Part shown: in pieces, positions 5,558 through 13,035 of the stretch
Numbering within the stretch: position 1 is the first letter of the stretch
How the letters are laid out: the number at the start of each line of letters is the position of its first letter
From: JAZRGE01 sp045644025
Lineage (GTDB): Bacteria; Bacillota; Clostridia; Oscillospirales; Acutalibacteraceae
Assembly: GCA_045644025.1 (NCBI GenBank)
Contig: JAZRGE010000050.1
Span: 1-13,035, forward strand
Reading direction: 5' to 3'
DNA length: 13,035 nucleotides
Program-made: the position numbers and the translations under genes
Notes under the pieces: model-generated
Databases searched by the model: none
Told to the model about the DNA's origin: nothing
Seen by the model: the letters and a program-made list of their open reading frames with translations, nothing else

Positions 5558-7372
5558 ATGAAAAAGGCAGAGAAACAACACACCTTCAACGAAGAAGAGA
5601 TACTTGCTTCGGAGATTCAATATATAGATATTTTCACGAATAACGCCGGTAAAATACGGCCGATGCTCCTTTTGTTTAAGTTTTATAAGGGGCACTACGG
5701 GCAGTTGTTTTTATCGGCTGTTTTTATGCTTCTTAAGATGATCCCAACTTGGCTGCTCCCCCTTATCACCGCCCGAGTGATAAATATCGTGGCCTATCCC
5801 AAAGAGGGCGGCATCAGAGAGCTTATAATCTGCTTTATTATTGCGGCGGTGGCCATTGCCGAGAACGTGATCACCAATATTCCTGCCGTGCGGCTCTTTT
5901 CCAAGGCCTCGCGCAGCGTGGAGGCAGGGCTTCGCGGCGCTATGATACGCAAGCTTCAGCAGCTTTCCATCGGTTTTCACACCAATATTGAATCGGGCAA
6001 GATCCAATCCAAGATAATGCGCGACGTGGAAGCCATCACGGATCTCACCCACCAGATAATGAACACCATTCTTCACGCTGCGGTGAACGGCATTATAGCC
6101 CTCAGCGTGATTTTATCCAGCAATATCACCGTTTTTGTGATGTTTGCCATCTGTCTGCCCATATCGGTGGCCACTCAAAGGAAATTCTGGGGCAAAATTC
6201 GCGGTCAGCACCACATTTTCCGCAAGGAAGTGGAGCACACCGCCGCCGCAGTTTACGATATGGAAGAGCTTATCCCCATAACACGCGCTCACGCCCTGGA
6301 AAATAAGGAAGTGCGCAAGCTCACCTCGGATATCACCCAGATCGCCGAAAAGGGCAACCGATTGGATGCGCTTCACGGCTGGTTCAGCTCTATCAACTGG
6401 GCCACGATGAATATTTTTCAGGTGTTCTGCCTTTTCTTCACGGGCTATCTTGCTATGAAGGGCGAGCTCTTAATAGGCGAAGTTTCCCTTTTCCAAACAT
6501 ATTTCGGCCAGCTCACCGGTAATCTTCTTGCCATAATCGGTCTGCTCCCCAGCATCTCCCGCGGCACGGAATCCATCCGCTCCATCGGCGAGATTCTAAC
6601 ATCCTGCGAAATAGAAGATAACACAGGCAAGGATAAGGTGAAGACTCTCGGCGGCCAATATGAATTTAAGGACGTTTGCTTCAACTACGATCCCAAATCC
6701 AAGGTGCTTAAGAACCTAAACCTTTCTGTTAATAAGGGTGAGACCATAGCGTTGGTGGGAGAGAGCGGCTCGGGCAAGACTACCATTATTAATATGATAA
6801 TCGGATTCTGGCGCCCCGATTCGGGCCAAATACTTATCGATGGCAAGGATATGGCCGAGATGGATCTTCATTCCTATCGCCGCCATATTTCGGTGGTGCC
6901 GCAGAACACCATTCTTTTTTCGGGCACCATTGCCGAGAATATCACCTACGGCCGCCCCGATATAAGCCGAGAGCGGCTGGATGCGGCAATAAAAGCCGCC
7001 AAGCTTGATAGCGTGATAGCATCCCTGCCCGATGGGTTGGATACCAACGTGGGCGAGCACGGAGCCAAGCTTTCGGGCGGCCAGCGCCAGCGCATAGCCA
7101 TAGCTCGTGCCATTATCCGCGATCCAAAGGTGATCATTTTCGACGAAGCCACCTCGGCTCTCGACACCGCCACCGAGCGTGAGATCCAGGCCGCCATAGA
7201 TAACCTTACAAAGAACCGCACCACCTTTATTGTGGCACACAGGCTTTCCACCATTAAGGGGGCCGATAAGGTGGCTGTGATAAGCGGCGGCCAGTGCGTG
7301 GAGTTTGGCGGCTATGATGAACTGGTGGCCAAAAAGGGCGAATTCTGGAAGCTGCTCCAAGCCCAGATATGA
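5558..7372 (+). CDS. ABC exporter, fused membrane and ATPase domains
   Basis: This is a half-size ABC exporter (604 residues) of the multidrug/lipid flippase type. It needs dimerisation with itself or a partner. A soluble N-terminus (1-40) precedes six membrane helices at about 45-70, 88-112, 165-185, 188-208, 283-300 and 318-335. The ATPase domain (about 362-604) has Walker A GESGSGKTT (401-409), Q-loop VPQN (447-450), signature LSGGQRQRIAIARA (505-518), Walker B VIIFDE with Glu 530, and H-loop His 561 in AHRLST. All catalytic residues are intact. GAGGGG at 5544-5549 precedes ATG by 8 bases. No second exporter half is adjacent, which suggests a homodimer. A terminator follows directly, so it is probably monocistronic. 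The substrate is unknown. The operator-like dyad in the promoter suggests inducible expression. Confidence 0.93.
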   Translation: MKKAEKQHTFNEEEILASEIQYIDIFTNNAGKIRPMLLLFKFYKGHYGQLFLSAVFMLLKMIPTWLLPLITARVINIVAYPKEGGIRELIICFIIAAVAIAENVITNIPAVRLFSKASRSVEAGLRGAMIRKLQQLSIGFHTNIESGKIQSKIMRDVEAITDLTHQIMNTILHAAVNGIIALSVILSSNITVFVMFAICLPISVATQRKFWGKIRGQHHIFRKEVEHTAAAVYDMEELIPITRAHALENKEVRKLTSDITQIAEKGNRLDALHGWFSSINWATMNIFQVFCLFFTGYLAMKGELLIGEVSLFQTYFGQLTGNLLAIIGLLPSISRGTESIRSIGEILTSCEIEDNTGKDKVKTLGGQYEFKDVCFNYDPKSKVLKNLNLSVNKGETIALVGESGSGKTTIINMIIGFWRPDSGQILIDGKDMAEMDLHSYRRHISVVPQNTILFSGTIAENITYGRPDISRERLDAAIKAAKLDSVIASLPDGLDTNVGEHGAKLSGGQRQRIAIARAIIRDPKVIIFDEATSALDTATEREIQAAIDNLTKNRTTFIVAHRLSTIKGADKVAVISGGQCVEFGGYDELVAKKGEFWKLLQAQI

Positions 7373-7382
7373 AACAGCATAA

Positions 7383-7410
7383 AAAAGACCTGCCAAGCGG
7401 CAGGCCTTTT
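7383..7410 (+). terminator. Intrinsic terminator of the ABC exporter gene
   Basis: CCTGCC (7389-7394) pairs with GGCAGG (7399-7404) around a 4-base AAGC loop. The stem is extended by AAAAG (7383-7387) with CTTTT (7406-7410) after one A-C mismatch. TTTTAAATTT follows. It lies 10 bases after the exporter stop codon. Confidence 0.85.
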
Positions 7411-7435
7411 AAATTTGCTCTTGCGGTAGAAATAG

Positions 7436-7464
7436 TTGCGAAAAAGCATAAAATAATGTATAAT
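7436..7464 (+). promoter_or_regulatory. SigA-type promoter of the lipoprotein gene
   Basis: TTGCGA (7436-7441) and a perfect TATAAT (7459-7464) are 17 bases apart. Transcription would start near 7471, about 29 bases before the ATG at 7500. The site lies just after the exporter terminator, so the lipoprotein is independently transcribed. Confidence 0.75.
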
Positions 7465-7499
7465 ATATTCAGAAACCTGAAAACGAAAGGAGAAAGAAA

Positions 7500-8186
7500 A
7501 TGAAAAAGATATTGGCTTTAATTATGGCGGTGGCTATGCTTTTATCTATTGCTGCTTGCGAAAATGGCGGCGAAGGCGGCAACACCACCTCAACTGAAGA
7601 GCAAACCACAACAACCTCTTTGCCTGCGGAAGAACCCAGCAGCTCCGAAATTTCGTCTGATATATCTTCTGAGAGCTCATCCGAGCCCGAAAGTTCTTTC
7701 TCCGAGGCGGCCACATCTTCTAAACCTAAAAAAGACGACGAAGACGAGCATTCTCATAATATTCCGAGATATACCCAAGAGTCTTTTGGGTATCATGAAC
7801 TTATAGGCTGGAAGGATTGTAAAGTATCCTCGCACTATATCCAGCATACAGGCAGAAGAAAATGTGTGGACGAAGACGATAATTATCGCTGTGATGAATG
7901 TGGGCAGCATCTTCTATTGTTTTCGTTACAGTTTGATTCTAACGGTACGACCGGTGTTGTTCAGTTCAGATATGGTATAGAGGGATTACCGGAGCCGACC
8001 TACTTTGTTTTTTATATTAACGATGAGCTGGTCTATCGTGGCACCGAGAATAGGCATAATTTTGCAGAATATTTAACAGAGCCTGGCGAATATGTTTTGT
8101 ATGCAGGAGTATGCGATGAAGACGGCAATCCTCTTGCGATAACAATGGCAACCTGCACGGTTTACGCCAAAGAAACCGAGCAATAA
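7500..8186 (+). CDS. Secreted lipoprotein of unknown function
   Basis: The 228-residue product begins with a lipoprotein signal peptide: MKK, a hydrophobic core, and lipobox IAAC with Cys 20. It should therefore be lipid-anchored on the outer face of the membrane. Residues 21-82 are a low-complexity Ser/Thr/Glu linker, typical of a spacer through the cell wall. Residues 84-139 contain a small Cys/His module with C107, C122, and CDECG (131-135). The pattern C-x-D-x-D-D-x4-CDECG resembles short modules common in clostridial surface proteins. Residues about 139-224 look like a beta-sandwich, with alternating hydrophobics and YVFYIND/EYVLYAGV strands. AAAGGAG at 7486-7492 precedes ATG by 7 bases. 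It is AT-richer than the neighbouring exporter and GH3 genes. I cannot name a function. Confidence 0.85.
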   Translation: MKKILALIMAVAMLLSIAACENGGEGGNTTSTEEQTTTTSLPAEEPSSSEISSDISSESSSEPESSFSEAATSSKPKKDDEDEHSHNIPRYTQESFGYHELIGWKDCKVSSHYIQHTGRRKCVDEDDNYRCDECGQHLLLFSLQFDSNGTTGVVQFRYGIEGLPEPTYFVFYINDELVYRGTENRHNFAEYLTEPGEYVLYAGVCDEDGNPLAITMATCTVYAKETEQ

Positions 8187-8193
8187 ATAAAGA

Positions 8194-8222
8194 AAAAGAC
8201 GCGAGAAAAACTCGCGTCTTTT
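8194..8222. terminator. Bidirectional terminator between the lipoprotein and GH3 genes
   Basis: AAAAGACGCGAG (8194-8205) and CTCGCGTCTTTT (8211-8222) form a perfect 12-pair stem with an AAAAA loop. T-rich tails follow on both strands. It lies between convergent stop codons at 8186 and 8232 and can serve both genes. Confidence 0.93.
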
Positions 8223-8231
8223 ATTTTGCAC

Positions 8232-10397
8232 TTAATATTCCACGGCCACAGTTTCGGCAAGGGCGAAATGGGCGGGGTGGGAATCATCATCGGAATGCCG
8301 GCCGATCCAAAGGGTGAAATCACCTGCTTCGGCCACATATTCCAGAGCGGGATTGTGGAAAGCCAGATCCTTGGGCGAAAGTGTGAAGCATACTTCCCTT
8401 TCTTCCCCGGCCTTAAGGCTGAATTTTTGGAAGCCCTTAAGCTGCTTGATGGGGCGCACGGTGGAGCCCACCATATCGCGGATATAGAGCTGAGCCACGG
8501 TGGAGCCTTCCCTATCGGAAATGTTCTTCACAACACACTTGGCGGTGATGCTGCCGTCGGCAGCCATAGTGGCACAAGAGAGCGTGGGCGCCGAATATTC
8601 GAATTTGGCATAGGAAAGGCCGTAGCCGAAGGGATATTCGGGCAGGGGCGCAATATCGCGGTAGCCCATGTGATAGCCGTTGTCGGGGGTGTAGGGTCGG
8701 CCGCAGTTGGGTCGATTGTAGTAAAGCGGAGCCTGGCGCACGTCTTTTAATATGGATGTGGAGAATCGGCCCGAAGCATCTTTTTTGCCGCTGAGCACAT
8801 CGGCCACGGCATCACCTGCGGCATTGCCTAGCTGCCAGATATAAGCAATAGCATCCATTTTCTCGCGGAAACCGTCCACAAGCATGGGCCTACCCGAAGA
8901 AATAAGCAGCACGATGGGTTTGCCTGTTTCGATAATCTTATTAAGCAGCTTCCATTGCACCGATGTGAAGGAATTATTCACCCTGGATTGGCATTCGCCT
9001 GCCATGCCTGCCTCTTCACCAAGGCAAAGCAGAGCAATATCGCATCTCTTTGCCAGCTCCACGGCGGCATCAATATCGGCATCGTTGCCTTCGTAGACAC
9101 CGCAGGCACGCTCGTGCTCCACGTTGTAGCCGGCCTTTTTAAGTCCCTCATAGATGCTGGTGGTGTAGCTTTCATCGGGCCAGCATGTCCAGGAGCCGAG
9201 AACCTCTTTTTTATCGTCGGCCAAGGGGCCGATCACAGCAATTTTTTTGGAAATATCCAGAGGCAGAATGCCGTTGTTTTCGGCCAGCACTATGCATTCG
9301 GAAGCAATTTCTCTCGCTTTTTCCATGTGCTCATCGCAGAAGAAGGTGGCTTCGGCCTCTTCCTTATTTGCAAAGGGATTCTCAAAGAGACCCAGCAGAT
9401 ATTTATAGATAAGGATGGGCAGAAGCATATCGTCGATATCCTGCTCGCTTATCTTGCCTTCATTCAGAAGCTCGGGGAGATAGTTGTTGTAGTCGTCGCC
9501 GTTCATGAGCATATTCACGCCGCTTGTGAAGCCGCGCTCCATAGCTTCCTTTGTGTTGGCGGCCACGCCGTGAGGCACCTGCTCGTGCACCGAGCCCCAA
9601 TCGCTCACCACAAAGCCTTCGAAGCCCAGCTTATCGCGGAGAATATCCTTGAGCAACCATTTGTTGCCCGTGCAGGGCACACCGTTCAGGCTGTTGAAGG
9701 CCGACATAACCGTGGCGGCACCTGCATCTATGCCTGCCTTGAAGGAAGGAAGATAAACGTCAAAAAGGGTGGGGATAGACATTTCAACTTCGTTGTAGTC
9801 TCTTCCGCCCACGCAGTTGCCATAGCCTGCGAAATGCTTCATACAAGCCAGAACCTTATATTTTTCGCCGATCTCATCGCCCTGGTAGCCCTTAACCACT
9901 GCTTCACCCATACGGCTGCAAAGATAGGGATCCTCGCCATAGCCCTCCATAATGCGGCCCCAGCGCGGATCACGTGCAATATCCACCATGGGAGAGAAAG
10001 TCCACCTAATGCCTGCAAGCCAGGCTTCCTTGGCGGCGATAGCGGCGCCTTCTTTGGCGGCTTCCGGGTTCCAGGAGCAGCTTGTGGCAAGGGGTGCGGG
10101 CAGCGTGGTGCGGAAACCGTGGATCACATCATCGGCAAACAGGAGCGGGATATAGGTGGGAAACTTTTCCTTGCACTCCTGCTGCAGGAAATTGATAGTG
10201 TCGGGATTTTTGATGGAAAGATAAGAGCCGATCTTGCCTTCGGGGAAGTTTTCAGCGTGGTAGTTCAGCTCGTTGTTGTAAATAGAAGTGCCAAATTGGG
10301 AAAGCTGACCGATCTTTTCGGCCAGGCTCAATCCTGCCATAAGCTCCAGCGCCTTGGCCTTGGCATCGTTGTATCTTTTTTCAGAAACGTTTTTCAT
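8232..10397 (-). CDS. bglX: Glycoside hydrolase family 3 beta-glycosidase (BglX-like)
   Basis: This is a predicted exo-acting beta-glucosidase or related beta-glycosidase of 721 residues. It has no signal peptide, so it probably acts on imported oligosaccharides in the cytoplasm. The N-terminal TIM-barrel (about 15-345) shows FADDVIHG (87-94), RDPRWGR (142-148), GEDPY (154-158), KHF (187-189) and the nucleophile Asp 266 in VVSDWG. The alpha/beta sandwich domain (about 365-580) carries GEEAGMAGECQSR with likely acid/base Glu 468. A fibronectin III-like domain (about 598-715) includes RPIKQLKGF. This is the same order as E. coli BglX, which is periplasmic. AAGAGGT (10403-10409) precedes ATG and overlaps the stop codon of the upstream membrane-protein gene, so the two are probably co-transcribed. 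Glucosidase versus xylosidase activity cannot be fixed by sequence alone. Confidence 0.92.
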   Translation of the reverse strand: MKNVSEKRYNDAKAKALELMAGLSLAEKIGQLSQFGTSIYNNELNYHAENFPEGKIGSYLSIKNPDTINFLQQECKEKFPTYIPLLFADDVIHGFRTTLPAPLATSCSWNPEAAKEGAAIAAKEAWLAGIRWTFSPMVDIARDPRWGRIMEGYGEDPYLCSRMGEAVVKGYQGDEIGEKYKVLACMKHFAGYGNCVGGRDYNEVEMSIPTLFDVYLPSFKAGIDAGAATVMSAFNSLNGVPCTGNKWLLKDILRDKLGFEGFVVSDWGSVHEQVPHGVAANTKEAMERGFTSGVNMLMNGDDYNNYLPELLNEGKISEQDIDDMLLPILIYKYLLGLFENPFANKEEAEATFFCDEHMEKAREIASECIVLAENNGILPLDISKKIAVIGPLADDKKEVLGSWTCWPDESYTTSIYEGLKKAGYNVEHERACGVYEGNDADIDAAVELAKRCDIALLCLGEEAGMAGECQSRVNNSFTSVQWKLLNKIIETGKPIVLLISSGRPMLVDGFREKMDAIAYIWQLGNAAGDAVADVLSGKKDASGRFSTSILKDVRQAPLYYNRPNCGRPYTPDNGYHMGYRDIAPLPEYPFGYGLSYAKFEYSAPTLSCATMAADGSITAKCVVKNISDREGSTVAQLYIRDMVGSTVRPIKQLKGFQKFSLKAGEEREVCFTLSPKDLAFHNPALEYVAEAGDFTLWIGRHSDDDSHPAHFALAETVAVEY

Positions 10398-10407
10398 AAA
10401 ATACCTC

Positions 10408-10860
10408 TTATTTCTTTTTAGAAAATTTACCGCTCTTCCATAGAAAGAAAATAGCGGTAGCCATAACCCAAACCATAAATCGTTCCTTGAATATAGAGCC
10501 CACTATCATAATAACGATATACCATATCCACCCAATTTCAATGTCCCAAGGAGCAGGACGATTTTGGTTGTTATGCTGGGTAAGAGTCTCTTCTGGGGGC
10601 GCCCAGTAAACAGGCTCGATTATTTCAAGAATTTCTTTATCGAAATTAACCAGATTTCTTGTTGTGCAAAATTCATATATGATACCATCGTCAGCTTTTA
10701 TGAACATGGTTGTGTTTATAAATTTTTCTATTACTCCTTCTCTAACTCCAACATAAAAGCCGTTGGCGCGAGCCTTGAATCTTAAGCGAGTTCCAACATC
10801 ATAGTAAATGCCCTTATATGGTAAATAGGTTCTAACTGTAATTTCGTTACTGTCGTCCAT
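10408..10860 (-). CDS. Small membrane protein of unknown function
   Basis: I do not recognise this 150-residue protein. Residues 8-84 look like a beta-rich soluble domain, with alternating polar and hydrophobic residues, Gly at turns and no charged clusters. A Pro/Asn/Gln linker (86-108) follows, then two hydrophobic helices at about 110-124 and 128-142 separated by a short KER turn, and a Lys-rich tail KKK. The N-terminal domain therefore probably faces the cytoplasm with a helical hairpin in the membrane. AAAGGGAGG at 10866-10874 gives a very strong ribosome binding site 5 bases from ATG. The stop is 10 bases before the GH3 start. Base composition is much more AT-rich than the flanking GH3 and methyltransferase genes, which suggests separate acquisition. 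Confidence 0.75.
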   Translation of the reverse strand: MDDSNEITVRTYLPYKGIYYDVGTRLRFKARANGFYVGVREGVIEKFINTTMFIKADDGIIYEFCTTRNLVNFDKEILEIIEPVYWAPPEETLTQHNNQNRPAPWDIEIGWIWYIVIMIVGSIFKERFMVWVMATAIFFLWKSGKFSKKK

Positions 10861-10903
10861 ATTAGCCTCCCTTTATCTGCTAAGAAAAAATGTTAATATG
10901 TAT

Positions 10904-12106
10904 TCATTTCGCGGAATCCGCGCGCACGAGAAGAACCACAGTCTCCACGTGGACGGTGTGGGGGAACATATCCACAGGCTGGATTTTCTTGACTTTATAG
11001 CCTTTTCTGGTAAGGAAGGACAGATCCCGTGCCTGAGTTTCGGGGTTGCAGGATATGTACACCACTTTTTTTGGCGCAAGCGCCACAACCGAGTGCAGGA
11101 AATCCAGGCTGGCTCCTGCTCGCGGCGGATCCATTATCACAACATCGTACTTCGCACCATTGTTTGCCGCCTCGATCATAAACTTGCCGGCATCGGCGCA
11201 ATAAAATTCGATGTTTTCAATGTTGTTGAGATTCGCGTTGGTGAAAGCATCCTTCACAGCATCGGAATTAAGCTCCACCCCCACAACCTTTTTGGCGTGC
11301 TTTGAGGCAATAATGCCGATTGTGCCCGTGCCGCAATAAGCATCAAGCAGGGTTTCGCTGCCGCTGAGCTCGGCATACTCAATAGCTTTGCTATAGAGCA
11401 CTTCGGTTTGGGTGGGGTTGATCTGATAGAAGGCTTTGGGCGAAATCCTGAATCGGAAACCGCAAAGATCTTCTTCGATATATCCGCTGCCGAAAAGCAC
11501 GCGGCTGCGCTCCCCTAAAACAAGACTGGTGCGCTTGTTGTTGGTGTTTTGCACTATTGTTGTTATTTCGGGGTGGCGGCTAAGCAGCGCATTCACAAAT
11601 TGGGATTCCTTTGGGAAATCGGGCACAGCAGTGACCAACACCACCATAATCTCACCGCTGGAAAAGCCCCTTTTTATCAGCACGTGGCGCAAAAAGCCCT
11701 TCATTGTCACGTCGTTGAAGGCTCTTAGCTTAAAGCTTTTTAGCAGTTTCCTTATGGTGACGATAATTTCATCAGCTTTTGTATCCTCTATCATGCAACT
11801 ATCCACAGGAACAATATTGTGCGTTGACGATTGATAAACGCCCGATATTATCTCGCCGCGCTTTTCGCCAAAGGCGGCCTGCACCTTGTTGCGATAATGA
11901 TATGGATTTTGCATACCGATTATTTCGTAAACGTGATGATATCGGCCCAGCAGATTTATTACCTTTACTTGCTTAAAGCTGAGCTGCCGTTCGTAGGGCA
12001 TATTCTGAAGCTGACATCCGCCGCATTTTTTATAATGAGGGCATCTGTCTTGCTTGGCCACATCTTTTGGTTGGTTTTTGTGGTGTTTTTTTGCATTGGG
12101 CTGCAT
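10904..12106 (-). CDS. rlmD: 23S rRNA (uracil-C5)-methyltransferase, RlmD/RumA family
   Basis: This is a SAM-dependent enzyme that makes 5-methyluridine in 23S rRNA (U1939 in E. coli numbering, U747 in RlmC-type enzymes). The product has 400 residues. Four Cys match the [4Fe-4S] pattern: C22, C28 and C31 in CPHYKKCGGC, and C104 in DSCMIED. The SAM motif is LLDAYCGTGTIG (253-264). The motif DPPRAG (326-331) and the catalytic loop SCNPETQARD (Cys 353) complete the active site. The N-terminus is short, basic and His-rich and lacks room for a TRAM domain. I chose ATG at 12106 because AAAGGAG (12113-12119) lies 6 bases upstream. A longer in-frame start at 12220 would lie inside the upstream gene. 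The ATG is 1 base from the upstream stop, so translation is probably coupled. Confidence 0.92.
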   Translation of the reverse strand: MQPNAKKHHKNQPKDVAKQDRCPHYKKCGGCQLQNMPYERQLSFKQVKVINLLGRYHHVYEIIGMQNPYHYRNKVQAAFGEKRGEIISGVYQSSTHNIVPVDSCMIEDTKADEIIVTIRKLLKSFKLRAFNDVTMKGFLRHVLIKRGFSSGEIMVVLVTAVPDFPKESQFVNALLSRHPEITTIVQNTNNKRTSLVLGERSRVLFGSGYIEEDLCGFRFRISPKAFYQINPTQTEVLYSKAIEYAELSGSETLLDAYCGTGTIGIIASKHAKKVVGVELNSDAVKDAFTNANLNNIENIEFYCADAGKFMIEAANNGAKYDVVIMDPPRAGASLDFLHSVVALAPKKVVYISCNPETQARDLSFLTRKGYKVKKIQPVDMFPHTVHVETVVLLVRADSAK

Positions 12107-12107
12107 A

Positions 12108-13035
12108 TTATTCTCCTTTAGCAAAAAGCGCAACCGTTTCGCAGTGAGCGGTGCGCGGGAAAAGATCAAATGGAGTGGCGCTTTGCATCTCGTAGCCCTG
12201 CCCTTTAAGATATTTGGCATCTCGCGCTAAGGTGGCAGGATTGCAGGAAACGTAAACAATGCTTTCGGGGCAGAATTTATGGGCCACAATATCCAGCAAT
12301 GCTTCGTCGCACCCCTTGCGCGGCGGATCTAAAATCACCGCATCTGCCGTGATGCCTTCCTTTTCCAGCTGCTTGGCGGCGTTTGAGGCATCGGCGCAGA
12401 TGAAGCGGGCGTTTTCGATGCCGTTGGCCTTGGCGTTGGCCCAAGCATCTTCCACGGCGGCAGGAACTATCTCCACGCCGATAAGGTTTTTGCATCGATG
12501 TGCCACGGTGAGCCCTATAGCACCGCCGCCGCAATAAAGGTCTATAAGATTATTGCAGCTTTCGGGCAGCAGCTCGGCCACCTTTTTATAGAGCAGCTCG
12601 GCCATATCGCGGTTTGTTTGGCTAAAGGCCAAAGGTGAAATGCGCAGATCCACGCCGCAGACGGTGTCTACAATATAATCGGCGCCCCAAATCTTAATGC
12701 ATTTATCGCCTAGGATCACGTTGGTGTCTTTTTTGTTTATATTAAACATCAAGGAAACAAAGCTATCGCCCAGCTCGGTTTTAAGCATATCGGCAAGCTC
12801 GGCAGCGCAGGGCGGCACAGAGCCGTTTATCACCGGCATCACCATAAGCTGATCCTTTTTTGCGGCATAGCGCAGGAATATGTGGCGAAGCAGCCCCTTG
12901 CGGGTGGTTTCATCGTAGGCAGAAAGGTGATTCTTGTTGGCCCAATCGGCCACTATATCCAAAGCCTTGCCGAAGATAGGCTCCTGCAGCAGGCAGCCCT
13001 CCACCGAGATAACTCTATGGCTGCGCTTGGCATAG
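12108..13035 (-). CDS. rlmD: Second RlmD/RumA-family rRNA methyltransferase (5' end outside window)
   Basis: The frame is open to the window edge, so the start is not visible. A GTG at 13004 is internal, because the codons before it (YAKRSHRVIS) match the region preceding the fourth Fe-S Cys in this family (here EGCLLQ). Visible motifs are LIDLYCGGGAIGL (SAM binding), DPPRKG, and the catalytic SCNPATLARD. The end PRTAHCETVALF is the usual family C-terminus. The N-terminal [4Fe-4S] Cys triad and any TRAM domain lie beyond the edge. It is a tandem paralogue of the next gene, whose ATG starts 1 base after this stop. Which copy methylates which uridine cannot be told here. Confidence 0.92.
   Translation of the reverse strand, partial: YAKRSHRVISVEGCLLQEPIFGKALDIVADWANKNHLSAYDETTRKGLLRHIFLRYAAKKDQLMVMPVINGSVPPCAAELADMLKTELGDSFVSLMFNINKKDTNVILGDKCIKIWGADYIVDTVCGVDLRISPLAFSQTNRDMAELLYKKVAELLPESCNNLIDLYCGGGAIGLTVAHRCKNLIGVEIVPAAVEDAWANAKANGIENARFICADASNAAKQLEKEGITADAVILDPPRKGCDEALLDIVAHKFCPESIVYVSCNPATLARDAKYLKGQGYEMQSATPFDLFPRTAHCETVALFAKGE

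Noticed and set aside
5366..5695. N-terminal extension of the leader frame (minus strand), up to 154 codons in total
   Set aside because: The part before 5365 lies upstream of the leader promoter and overlaps the start of the divergent exporter gene. Only the last 44 codons fall within the leader transcript.
8955..10421. Long plus-strand open frame (488 codons) opposite the GH3 gene
   Set aside because: It is an antisense shadow created by codon use in the GH3 gene. The product is low in sense, with no domain motif and no ribosome binding site. The minus-strand GH3 has all family motifs.
12107..12220. Longer N-terminus for the downstream RlmD (start at 12220)
   Set aside because: It would overlap the end of the upstream paralogue by 113 bases. 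A strong AAAGGAG supports ATG at 12106.

Overview
The window looks like chromosomal DNA of an endospore-forming, anaerobic-type Firmicute, most likely a gut clostridium. The evidence is a SpoVAC-family spore protein, strong AAGGAG-type ribosome binding sites, SigA-like promoters, and a G5-M23 cell-wall peptidase. I see no insertion sequence, tRNA, rRNA, CRISPR array or prophage gene. Most genes are moderately GC-rich, but three stretches are clearly AT-richer by eye: the eda end (1-720), the lipoprotein (7500-8186) and a small membrane protein (10408-10860).

Layout. Positions 1-766 hold the tail of an operon: the last codons of an unidentified gene, then a KDPG/KHG aldolase (eda), then a perfect hairpin terminator. 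That terminator is shared with the convergent spoVAC (766-1209, minus). A lone LolD/MacB-type ABC ATPase (1309-1974, plus) converges on a membrane-anchored G5-M23 peptidase (1967-3277, minus), and the two stop codons overlap. Next is a large Na+/phosphate symporter with a PhoU-like C-terminal domain (3442-5211, minus), with its own terminator.

The 346-base gap between the symporter and a divergent ABC exporter (5558-7372, plus) is the most unusual part. On the minus strand it has a near-consensus promoter, a well-placed Shine-Dalgarno with an 18-codon upstream ORF, and a strong intrinsic terminator (15 pairs, 7 Us). The terminator begins at the base right after the upstream ORF's stop codon. 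A second, overlapping 44-codon frame runs straight through the hairpin. This is the architecture of ribosome-controlled transcription attenuation, best known from antibiotic-resistance genes, here in front of a phosphate transporter.

The exporter is followed by a terminator, a consensus promoter and a secreted lipoprotein of unknown function (7500-8186), which shares a bidirectional terminator with the convergent minus-strand cluster. That cluster reads, in transcription order: RlmD-type 23S rRNA uracil methyltransferase (5' end outside the window), a second RlmD-type methyltransferase 1 base later, a small two-helix membrane protein, and a cytoplasmic GH3 beta-glycosidase. Close spacing suggests one operon, at least within each pair.

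No complete multi-gene defence or biosynthetic system is visible. The best candidate for something undescribed is the attenuator leader of the Na/Pi symporter.
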